Positions 1 through 7,114 of a stretch of DNA of 24,248 nucleotides are shown one piece after another (position 1 is the first letter of the stretch; the number at the start of each line of letters is the position of its first letter). The position numbers and the translations under genes were made by a program. Origin of the DNA: Larix sibirica (taxonomy: Eukaryota; Streptophyta; Pinopsida; Pinales; Pinaceae); NCBI GenBank assembly GCA_004151065.3, contig NWUY0300032184.1, forward strand, positions 34,581-58,828. Reading direction: 5' to 3'. The notes below the pieces were generated by a model. The model did not search any database and was not told where the DNA came from. It saw nothing but the letters and a program-made list of their open reading frames with translations.

Positions 1-312
1 GAGATTGGTGTCTCCAGTAGGTTGGTGCCTACAGATCTTGCTTAGTTGGTGCTCAATTGAGGGGATTGTTTTCTTCAGTAGGTTCGTGCCTACAAAATCT
101 ATAACAGTAGGTTGGTTCCTTCTTGAATTTATAAAGATAAGATTTTCTAGTTTTCTCTCGAAAGGCTTTCCACATTAACTTTTGTGTTTTGTGATTTGAG
201 TTTATGTGTAATTACTGTTTTGAAGTTAATGAATGGTTGATGAATGCTTATTGAAAGAAAATTTAGCTAATACTGATTCACCCCCCCTCTTAGTATAAGC
301 ATAAGTTCTACA
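1..312 (+). repeat. 5' LTR of the Copia element (3' part only)
   Basis: This segment aligns with 2392-2697 plus the end of the 3' LTR, with many substitutions, so the insertion is old. It contains the words GTTGGTGCCTACA and GTTGGTGCTCAATTGA and ends in a C-rich stretch (281-287) and a terminal CA at 311-312, two bases before the primer binding site. The beginning of the LTR is upstream of the window. Confidence 0.85.
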
Positions 313-314
313 AT

Positions 315-326
315 TGGTATCATAGC
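315..326 (+). other. Primer binding site, initiator tRNA-Met type
   Basis: TGGTATCATAGC follows the LTR end by two bases. The usual plant Copia site is TGGTATCAGAGC, complementary to the 3' end of initiator tRNA-Met, so there is one mismatch. Its position fixes the LTR boundary at 312 and the element's orientation as plus. Confidence 0.85.
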
Positions 327-1425
327 AAGTTCCTTTAGAAACAATTTAACCATTGGAATGCATATCTCAAGCACATATGTCTTGTGAGAAAGGTTTCTCC
401 ATAAATAGGGATCTGTTGTTTGATGCAACGAACTATGCATTATGGAGCATAAGGATGTGAACATATCTAAGGGATGCTGGGTTTGATATTTGGTAATCAT
501 TTGTAACTAGTTATACAACTCCAAAAACACCACCAGAAGATGAGGCTAGAAAGATGCTTAGTGAAAATAATGCAAAGGAAAAAGATGCCATCTTGAGTGG
601 CCTGTCGATTATGTGATTGTCAAGGTAAAGTAGTGCACATCAACTAAAGAGAATTGGGACAAGCTACAAAATATTTATAAAGAAGAACCTTCCTTCATGA
701 CCATTGATACAAAGTTAGCTGATGAAGAAAATGAAGATAATCAAAAATAAAAATTATATTCAAAAAAAGAAGAAATTGATGGAGAAATGGATACAAAATC
801 CGTGGAAGAAGAAAATGAAGATAATCAGAAAGAAAATTCAGATTTAGAATAAGAATGCATTAAAACAAGACTCAAAATAAATAGAATTAATAAAATTATA
901 AAGAATAAGGAGCAATTGCAGAAACATGAAAAGAAGGATCATGGTCTTGATGAAACAAAGAAGACAATTATCATCCTAAAGACTTAGTTAGAAGAGGAAA
1001 AAAGGATAGGAGTACTGAGAAGTCATCTCAAAGGAAAGGAAGAAATCTATAAGAAGCTAGAATCTAAAGTTTCATTAAGAAAGGAATTGGAAAAATCAAA
1101 TGCTCAATTACACATAAGTTTGAAGAGCACTGAAAATTTGAATGAGAGTCTTAGTTACCAATGGTCACCATTCTTCAAAATTAGTCTTGGCTGTGATGAG
1201 AATTAGAAGATCCCTGAAGAAGATGTAAGCAAGGAACATGAAGAAAAACCTAAAAGCTATGTCAATGTTCTCAAAGGCTCCATCAACAATAAAAGCAACA
1301 ACACAGGAAACAATGACCAACAACAACCTGATTCTTCTCACAACAACAACAAGAATGAGTTCAGAAGAGCTGTTCCACTAAGAATACCTTTCACACCCCA
1401 CTACCAAAATCTCTTCTTTGGCTAT

Positions 1426-1467
1426 TGTTTTTCTTGTAATAATTTTAGTCATAAAGCAATAGATTGT
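1426..1467 (+). other. First CCHC zinc knuckle of gag
   Basis: The translation reads CFSCNNFSHKAIDC, which fits C-X2-C-X4-H-X4-C exactly. Such knuckles bind retroelement RNA during packaging. It is in frame with the second knuckle 66 codons downstream. Confidence 0.8.
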
Positions 1468-1623
1468 AGAACTTATACAAGAAGTGACCATTTGATAAAT
1501 AGAAATAGAGGTCCTTATAGGACCTCAAATGATGATTATATGAGCAACAAAACTATAATTTTTTATGGGTTTGCTGACAAAAACTACAATTCTTTTTCTC
1601 CCCTACTTGATTACAATACTGAA

Positions 1624-1665
1624 TGCTATAAGTGCAATAACTATGGACACATATCATGTTACTGT
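1624..1665 (+). other. Second CCHC zinc knuckle of gag
   Basis: The translation reads CYKCNNYGHISCYC, again C-X2-C-X4-H-X4-C, with the conserved glycine before the histidine that the first knuckle lacks. This is the canonical nucleocapsid motif of the gag. Confidence 0.9.
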
Positions 1666-1752
1666 AGAATAACCATAATAGGATTTCCTAAACAAAAATG
1701 GGAATAAGATGTCTTTGCAAAACATAAAGAAGAATACTAAAAGGTTTGGAGA

Positions 1753-2166
1753 ATGAAGCAAAATGAAGAAGAAGAGAAGAATGAAGATTGTGGACTTGCA
1801 TTTTATGCTCAAAATAAAGGGAATCAATGGTATGTTGACAATGGATGCTCAAAACACATGACATGGGATTGGACCAAGTTTCTTACTTTAAAGAAAGAAG
1901 AAGGAGGCAATGTTACTTTTAGGGATAATGCTTCTGCAAAGATAACTGGAAAAGTTGCTATTAGTCTTGATAATGGAAAGATTAAAACACATAATGTCTT
2001 GTACATTGAAGGGATAAAACATAATCTTTTGAGTGTTTGTCAAATGTGTGATCAAGGTTACAACCTCACATTTGATTCTAAAGGGTGTGAGATAAGGAAA
2101 AAAGGTTTAGGAAGATTAGTGGCAAATACAAACATAACCTCAAGCTATGTATACATACAGTTTTGA
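1753..2166 (+). pseudogene. Copia retropepsin (gag-pol protease) and start of the gag-pre-integrase region
   Basis: This 137-codon open stretch begins in a glutamate-rich linker and contains WYVDNGCSKHMT at about residues 27-38, the counterpart of the Copia protease active site (usually VDSGCSxHMTG). The catalytic aspartate is kept but the next residue is Asn instead of Ser/Thr, so the D-S/T-G triad is altered. The downstream sequence (VLYIEGIKHNLLSVCQMCDQGYNLTFDSKGC) is the conserved region leading into the gag-pre-integrase domain. The frame stops at 2166, where integrase should follow. It continues the gag frame across a stop at 1705. It normally cleaves the polyprotein; this copy is presumably inactive. 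Confidence 0.85.
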
Positions 2167-2199
2167 GGGATGATATAGGGTTGAATATGGCATAGATTT

Positions 2200-2209
2200 T
2201 GAGGAGATA
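2200..2209 (+). other. Candidate polypurine tract before the 3' LTR
   Basis: The stretch TGAGGAGATA lies just before TGTGATAG, a possible LTR start beginning with TG. Copia elements prime plus-strand DNA synthesis at a purine run in this position. The exact boundary cannot be confirmed because the matching start of the 5' LTR is outside the window. Confidence 0.4.
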
Positions 2210-2274
2210 TTGTGATAGTTTTAAGGATGATTATGGTGCAATATTTGAGGTGATTATATTAGAATTATTGTACT

Positions 2275-2515
2275 TGTTTCTTCAGTTGGTCAGTGCCTAC
2301 ACAAGATCTTATTGAGTTGGTGCTCATTTTAGGAGATTGGTGTCTTCAGTAGGTTGGTGCCTATAGATTTCTAATTTGGTGCTCGATTGAGGAGATTGGT
2401 GTCTCCAATAGGTTGGTGCCTACATATCTTGCTTAGTTGGTGCTCAGTTGAAGGGACTGTTGTATGCAATATGTTGGTTCCTACAGTCTCTGTAACTGTA
2501 GGTTGGTGCATGCAT
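2275..2515 (+). repeat. About 60-bp tandem subrepeats inside the Copia LTR
   Basis: Three to four imperfect copies of a unit built around GGAGATTGGTGTCTTCAGTA, GTTGGTGCCTACA and GTTGGTGCTC run through the LTR; two clear copies start at 2332 and 2391. The truncated 5' LTR carries the matching copies at 1-115. Such arrays often lie in LTR promoter regions, but no promoter function can be read here. Confidence 0.7.
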
Positions 2516-2840
2516 GAATTTATAAAGATAATATTTTATGGTTTTCTCTTGAAAGGGTTTCCACGTTAACTTCTATGTATTTTGATTTGAGTTTATGTGC
2601 ATTTACTATTTTGACTTTATTGAATGATTGATGAATGCTTACTAAAAAACGATATCTTACAATGATCCAACCCCCCTCTCAATATACGCATAAGTTCTTT
2701 TTTTTTGTACTAGGGGAATCGACAACTGGGATCGGGATGGTACTCGCATGACAAAGAGTTCGAGGATACAATACCATTCACTACCACTATAATCCTAGGT
2801 GCAATCACCGAGCCCGCCACAATGGAGCATGGGATATCCG

Positions 2841-2851
2841 AGTTTTGAACC
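2841..2851 (-). promoter_or_regulatory. Pol III B box of the SINE
   Basis: On the minus strand this reads GGTTCAAAACT, close to the B-box consensus GGTTCGANNCC. Its distance from the A box, a little over 30 bases, is normal for tRNA-type internal promoters. Confidence 0.75.
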
Positions 2852-2883
2852 AACGACCTATTACAAGGCTTACACCGGATTTC

Positions 2884-2895
2884 CCAGATGACCTA
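2884..2895 (-). promoter_or_regulatory. Pol III A box of the SINE
   Basis: On the minus strand this reads TAGGTCATCTGG and agrees with the A-box consensus TRGCNNAGYNGG at all but two positions. It lies about a dozen bases from the SINE start, as in tRNA genes. Confidence 0.65.
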
Positions 2896-2930
2896 CACCC
2901 CAACGGGTCAGTATAAGCATAAATTCAACA

Positions 2931-4035
2931 TGATGGTCATCATTTATTTCTTGTACACAGACTTTCCCAAATTCCTATTGCACAACTGCTTATTGGTGAA
3001 TGCTAAGGGTATTCCATCTAGCATTAAAAATGCACCCAAACCTTTTTTAGAAGCATCACATTCCAACAAAAAAGTCTTAGTAAAAACAAGCATGGATAAG
3101 ACTGGGATGGTGCACATGGCTTGTTTTAAAACCAAGAATGTTTATTTTGCCACTTTGTTCCATGCAAAGACAATTTTCTTGAGCAAGGTTGTCAAATGGG
3201 ATGCAATTCTACCATTGTTCTCCACAAACTTCCTATAGTAGTGAATAAGGCCTAAATCCCCATGTAATCACATCAAGGTTTTAGGGTGTGGCCATTCTTT
3301 CATTGTTACAATATTTTTGGGGTCGACTCTCACCCCATCTTGTCCAATGATTGGACCAAAGTATTCAACCTTTGAGGCCCTAAAAACACATTTGGAGCAT
3401 TTAATGAACAACTGATGGTCCTAAAGGAGTTGAAAGGATTTATCTAAATGTTGTACATGGGCATCCCAAGTTTTACTATAAATTAAGATGTCATCAAAGA
3501 AAAAAAACACAAAATCATGAAGATATGGTCGTAGCATTTTATTCATGAGGCTTTCAAAGGTTGAGGGGTATTACAAAGTTCAAGGGGAATTACCAAAAAA
3601 AATCATAATGGCCTTCACGTGTGTGGAAAGCTATCTTTGGGATATCGACCTCTTTCATCTTTGTTTGGTGGTATTTTAATCAAGGTCGAGTTTGGTGAAA
3701 AATTTGACACCATGGAGCTCATCCATAATCATCAATAATTAGGATGGGGATTTTATATTTAATGGTCAACCTATCGAGGAAATGAAAATCAGGGCACATG
3801 TGCCTGATTGACTTCTTTCTTCAAAACCATGACCACTAGGGATGAATATGTGCTAGTGATGTGAAAAATGACTCTCGCCTCTATGATCTCCTGAATGATC
3901 AATTCAATTTCAATTTTTTTTTGCAAATGGGTGCTTATACGAGCATACAATTGATGGTCGAATACCCGAAATCAGGGGTATACCATGATCACACTCTCCT
4001 TTGGATGGGGGTAAACCCTTTGGTGTCTNCCATAT
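2931..4035 (-). pseudogene. Gypsy (chromovirus-like) reverse transcriptase and RNase H remnant
   Basis: Read from 4035 downwards, the fragments follow the order of a Gypsy RT. LPPSKGECDHGIPL lies near 4020-3975; YSSLVVMVLKK near 3850-3818; DELHGVKFFTKLDL near 3725-3684; VDIPKIAFHTREGHYDF near 3652-3602; and a catalytic box FFFDDILIYSK whose two aspartates lie at 3490-3495. VEYFGPIIGQDGVRVDPK follows near 3370-3318. RNase H follows with FLLECDASKKGLGAFLM and PLAFTNKQLCNRNLGKSVYKK (3135-2944), including the first catalytic Asp. Frameshifts and stops are frequent. The coding sequence is cut at 2930/2931 by the Copia insertion, so its integrase should resume beyond the Copia 5' LTR, outside the window. 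Sequence style is chromovirus-like and unlike the Tat-type remnant at 5105-8899, so these are two elements. Confidence 0.85.
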
Positions 4036-5104
4036 GATTGGAAGAATAACCAATTAGAGGAGTAACAAATCCAATATCAATATTTAAATCCTAAGTCCAG
4101 AAACTAGAATCTAACTTTCTAAGAGACTTAAGACCAGTGCTTTGTTTAAGGATGACTTGACTTGCTACTACTACTACTACGATAGACATTTGATATATTT
4201 TCCTCCCTCTCTTTTTTTATAATATTAGAATTTTCTTTTGTGTCTTTTTCATATTATAAAGCTTGAAAAAGAAAAAAAGAATGCTATAGTACATTGGAGA
4301 AGATGAGAGTTGCATGGACATGCAACTACATTCCAAGTGCACGGAACATACCTACACAAAAAATAGATGTGCAGGATGTGGATGCTCTTGAAGCATGTAT
4401 TCCCTGGTAAGGGTAGCAATATGTGATTGCAATAGATAGAAAAGGTGAGTGGTAATAGGAGAATGCATTGGTGGTAAGAAGATAATGACAAACTGCATCG
4501 GACATTAGGCTCAAAAGCGCAAGAAGCTGTATGCAAATGCAATATCACAAAATTCAAAATGTTTGAGAGTCCTCTGGGTAAATGGCCAGAATAACCATAA
4601 GAGAGGTTCATCGGGCTTCATCTCGAACACATGGCAGGGATACTTATGGACTCTCAATACTAACAAAAAATTTGGCATAGGAACCAGAAGACAACATGAT
4701 TCTAACTAGGGTACCCATGAGTTGGTAAGATCTAACATGGAAAATTATGACTTTTCTGAGAACAGTTGGCTAATGCCGCACTTCCATGTGTTGTGATCCT
4801 AAGGTGTGAACATAATGGAAAGGTTTATTCAAATCATGCATTATGGATATGACCTACCCTATATGCCAGTTTAGGGACACAAACCTTTTAAGCAAACCAC
4901 CGGTTGAAAAAAAAAAATCCTTGAATCCATCTTTCTTGTCATAATTTACAATATCTTGCGAAATGGCATTAATACTAGTAAGTAAGGTTTTTGACATATT
5001 TCATGTTCTTGTATTTTTGAAATGCTTAATATTGAAGAGGAAATAAAATCAACCTAAGCTACTTGTAATACAATAAGTACAACCTGATTCTGCCCAGACA
5101 CAAG
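4036..5104. other. Unassigned AT-rich segment between two Gypsy remnants
   Basis: No domain can be recognised on either strand. A (CTA)n microsatellite of about six units lies near 4163-4180. A minus-strand open frame of 120 codons (4611-4249) has a leucine/cysteine-rich, low-information translation and no family resemblance. By position, the part nearest 5104 should be the 3' untranslated region, and possibly the LTR, of the Tat-type element on the minus strand. No copy of it was found on the other side of that element, so an LTR call cannot be supported. A single undetermined base lies at 4029 just outside. Confidence 0.5.
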
Positions 5105-5477
5105 GGTCTAGGTATAATACCTCTTCTAATAGAGCCCATTTCTAGGCCCTAGAATGTTCCCATCGAAATCTTCTAGCTCTTAATCTCCCTTCTTTAACAC
5201 TTTATTTATGATGTAAGGTCCAAAAATCATTGAATTGAATTTACCAAACCGAATAGCATCATGTTGTTGGTCGTAGAAAAGCACCATGTCTCCTTTAGAG
5301 AAAACACGAGGATGGAACATATTTTTCATATTGATCCTTCACATGTTTTTTGTGTGATTCGTTAGCAGTAGCTACATCCCTTCTATGCTCATCTAATTGT
5401 TCCAAGTATGCTAAATGCTCTTCTAACTGGGTAGTCTCTGGTAAGAGCTCTATAGCTAGCTTCGAAGATGGTACTTC
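5105..5477 (-). pseudogene. Gypsy (Tat/Athila-type) integrase C-terminus
   Basis: On the minus strand the translation runs SSKLAIELLPE (about 5471-5439), QLEEHLAYLEQLDEHRRD and ATANESHKKHVKDQYEKYV. After a small break it reads FSKGDMVLFYDQQHDAIRFG, KFNSMIFGPYIINKVLKKGD and NGLY-KRYY near 5120. This is the C-terminal region of a plant Gypsy integrase, with the G-D-V/L-hydrophobic core and the GPY motif. The zinc-binding and catalytic core domains that should precede it are absent, and the sequence immediately upstream on this strand is the post-protease linker. Integrase would insert the cDNA; this fragment cannot. Confidence 0.8.
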
Positions 5478-5850
5478 ACAGAGTGTATGGAGTGTTGATC
5501 ATCAACTTCCATTTGCGTAGAATGGCAATCATGGTCTACAGTTTTTAGAACTATGGCTTGATGAGCTATTTCAATTGCAGACAGAACCTGTAAAACCCTC
5601 TTACACCTAGTTCCTTGAGTTAGTTCTAGTATTACCCACGGGTCTTCAAAATCGGTCTTGAATTGAGACACTTTCCTCATGGAAGTAGTAGCGACAGATG
5701 ATATCGTGTGTATCAAAGATACATTGTCAGCTAAGTTGGGTGGGGGTAAATTGAACATCCCATTAGGGTGAGGTACATTCTCACACGTATGTTTTCACAA
5801 TGCTCCTGGAATGGCTTACTAGGGGGGTATTTGTCCCAAATTTATGGGTG
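5478..5850 (-). pseudogene. Linker between Gypsy protease and the lost reverse transcriptase
   Basis: An open minus-strand stretch (5758-5456) begins MFNLPPPNLADNVSLIHTIS and contains FEDPWVILELTQ. In Tat-type Gypsy polyproteins a proline- and serine-rich spacer with a DPWV-like word lies between protease and RT. Its end overlaps in another frame with the start of the integrase fragment at about 5477, which marks the internal deletion junction. No known catalytic role. Confidence 0.55.
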
Positions 5851-6205
5851 GACTCATTTCTATGGAACAGTAACTAATCGATGGTGACAATATTTCCTTC
5901 ATGGATAAATTTAATCACTTGAAATATCAAAGACACTACAGCCATCAAGGCATGAGTCCAAATCCTACCTAGTAACAGATTGTAGTCAAGTGGAGCATCA
6001 ACAGCTTCCACTTGTACATTAACTATCTTTCCCCTAGCTCTATTGGGAGAGTTGGTATGATTCCATGGGGTTGGAATAAGTTACCATCAAAATCCTTTGG
6101 CATGGTCATCGGGGGAGATACTTTGGGTGGGCTGATGGAATTCCATCATGATAATGACATTACACAAATGGATGCCCCCTCATCTACAACAGTTCGATGG
6201 ATTTT
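5851..6205 (-). pseudogene. Gypsy (Tat/Athila-type) retropepsin-like protease
   Basis: On the minus strand the sequence begins IHRTVVDEGASICVMS (near 6205-6155). The D-E-G at 6176-6184 stands where retropepsins have D-S/T-G, as is usual in this plant family. The first frame continues through MPKDFDGNLFQPHGIIPTLP. After a one-base frame change near 6035 the second frame reads VQVEAVDAPLDYNLLLGR and GNIVTID. DAPLDYNLLLGRxW is the family's conserved C-terminal part. One internal stop and a frameshift make it a pseudogene. It is preceded by a linker and followed by the post-protease spacer. Confidence 0.8.
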
Positions 6206-6545
6206 TGACCTTCTAGTGAAAAATGGTTTAGGGTTTAGCCCTCTTTTTCCCTCCTTTTGTTTGAAATTATTTTGCACTATTTCCCTTCTTATTTTGATTT
6301 TTGGGAAATTCAGACCGCTTTTGAGGGTTTTTTGATGTTTTTGAAGGAAATTTATCTATTTGAGGAGGAAATGTGGATTTTTAACCTTTTGGATGACCAT
6401 TTGAGGGTTTTTTAAAGGTTTTGGAGGCCAGAATGATATGGAAAATGGTCAACAGGGTTATGTGACTAGGAGGACGAGCTAGCAAGTAATTTTTGGGTGT
6501 TAACACTTATCCACATAATTTATTTTGTCATCAACATAAAAAAAA
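6206..6545 (-). other. Probable gag-protease spacer of the Tat-type element
   Basis: Read on the minus strand, this stretch is rich in lysine, proline and asparagine codons and contains two copies of AAAACCCTCAAA-type words (near 6320 and 6401). The basic, low-complexity character fits a gag C-terminal or spacer region, but no zinc knuckle is visible and I cannot align it to a family. A plus-strand open frame of 107 codons (6012-6335) is the antisense of protease and spacer. Confidence 0.4.
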
Positions 6546-7114
6546 ATTAAATACACAGACATCGTCGCTATAGCTACAGAAAGAACTTGGTAATTCCTTT
6601 CCTGGGAAACGTTATTCCATGGCTATAGCAACGATCATTCCATCGCTTGTATAGAAAAATCATCGATATGTGCATGAATGGATGTCTCTATAGCGACAAC
6701 GAGCCATATCTATAGTGATGGCCATTCTATCGCTTGCATAGAAAATTCGTCGCTACGTGCATGACTTGTTGTTGCTCTAGGAATGATTGGTTGTCACTGC
6801 AGCGACGCCATTACGTCTCTATAGCAACATACTAAATTTTCTATTTCAACACACTAACGTTGCTATAGAGACACACCAACGTTGCTATAATGACAAAAAT
6901 TTGTTGCTATAGAGACATATTAACGTCGATATAGTGATGAATCGAGGTTTTTTAACCATCATCCACTCATGCCACATGTCATCTCTTTCATGTCTCCATA
7001 GCGATGAAATTTCTAAGTGTGGCTACAGTGACAAAAATGTTTCCACAAAAATATGGGGTCATGTTCATTGCTAGAGAAACACAAAAGTGTTGCAATAACA
7101 ACGATTTGTCGTGG
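6546..7114. repeat. Block of degenerate palindromic 14-mers (GTCGCTATAGCGAC-like), probable inserted DNA element
   Basis: About fourteen variants of GTCGCTATAGCGAC occur here, for example near 6563, 6619, 6685, 6706, 6749, 6815, 6852, 6879, 6901, 6925, 6991 and 7018. The consensus is its own reverse complement. Part of the block is also tandem at about 89 bp (6619 and 6708 start related units containing CATTCCATCGCTTG-like words). The block separates the recognisable gag (ends near 7115) from the spacer and protease of the same element, so it looks inserted. Dense short subterminal repeats of this kind, with GTCGCTA-like words, are typical of CACTA-type transposon ends, but no CACTA terminus or target duplication was found. 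Identity is unproven. Confidence 0.55.

Larger units (their letters stand above)
358..1707 (+). pseudogene. Copia gag polyprotein, decayed
   Basis: Gag forms the nucleoprotein particle in which a Copia element is reverse transcribed. One frame can be followed almost throughout. The N-terminal part contains a typical plant Copia gag stretch (LWSIRM then TYLRDAGFDIW, near 439-494) and TTPKTPPEDEARKMLSENNA (519-578). About 850-1200 is lysine/glutamate rich and probably coiled coil. An asparagine/glutamine-rich stretch follows, then two CCHC zinc knuckles. The frame is broken by more than ten stops, and the start at 358 is only a guess from position behind the primer binding site. Gag and the following protease share a frame, as expected for a Copia polyprotein. 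Confidence 0.8.
2698..2907 (-). mobile_element. tRNA-derived SINE inserted in the Copia 3' LTR
   Basis: Read on the minus strand, the element starts at 2907 with CCCGTTGGGGTGTAGGTC, carries RNA polymerase III A-box- and B-box-like sequences, and ends in CCCCTAGTACA followed by a run of nine A (2698-2706 as T on the plus strand). It is flanked by a 19-bp direct repeat, 2679-2697 and 2908-2926, which matches at 16 of 19 positions. The repeat is a duplication of the LTR end, and removing the SINE restores a continuous LTR. Length, tRNA-like head, A tail and long target duplication are the hallmarks of a SINE mobilised by LINE machinery. I do not recognise the SINE family by name. Confidence 0.85.
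1..2930 (+). mobile_element. Non-autonomous Copia-type LTR retrotransposon carrying only gag and protease
   Basis: Two direct repeats (1-312 and 2392-2930, the latter interrupted by a SINE) bound an internal region with a primer binding site, a decayed gag and a retropepsin. Window base 1 aligns with base 2392, so the left part of the 5' LTR lies outside the window. The protease reading frame ends at 2166, and within about 45 bases a candidate polypurine tract and the 3' LTR begin. No trace of integrase, reverse transcriptase or RNase H is seen. Full-length plant Copia elements carry about 3 kb more of pol. This copy is therefore either an internally deleted element or a member of a gag-only non-autonomous lineage (TR-GAG-like) that would depend on a helper. 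It is inserted in the RNase H part of a Gypsy remnant that resumes at 2931. Confidence 0.85.
2211..2930 (+). repeat. 3' LTR of the Copia element, interrupted by a SINE
   Basis: The segment from 2392 onward repeats bases 1-312. The match breaks at about 2698 and resumes at 2908 with AGTATAAGCATAAATTCAACA, which corresponds to the last bases of the 5' LTR (ending TTCTACA at 312). The intervening 210 bp are a later SINE insertion. The LTR ends with CA at 2930, and at 2931 the Gypsy RNase H homology resumes. Without the SINE and its duplicated target the LTR is about 490 bp. The left end at 2211 is tentative. Confidence 0.75.

Noticed and set aside
2888-3238. Plus-strand open frame of 116 codons
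   Set aside because: It is the antisense of the Gypsy RNase H remnant, whose protein words are clear on the minus strand.
4249-4611. Minus-strand open frame of 120 codons
   Set aside because: Its translation has low information and no domain, and it overlaps another open frame of 62 codons on the same strand. It is more likely chance in the 3' part of an old element.
6012-6335. Plus-strand open frame of 107 codons
   Set aside because: It is antisense to the Gypsy protease, which is recognisable by VDEGAS and DAPLDYNLLLGR on the other strand.
6546-7114. CACTA transposon as a firm call for the palindromic block
   Set aside because: No CACTA-type terminus, inverted repeat or 3-bp target duplication could be found at either edge; only the subterminal repeat style fits.
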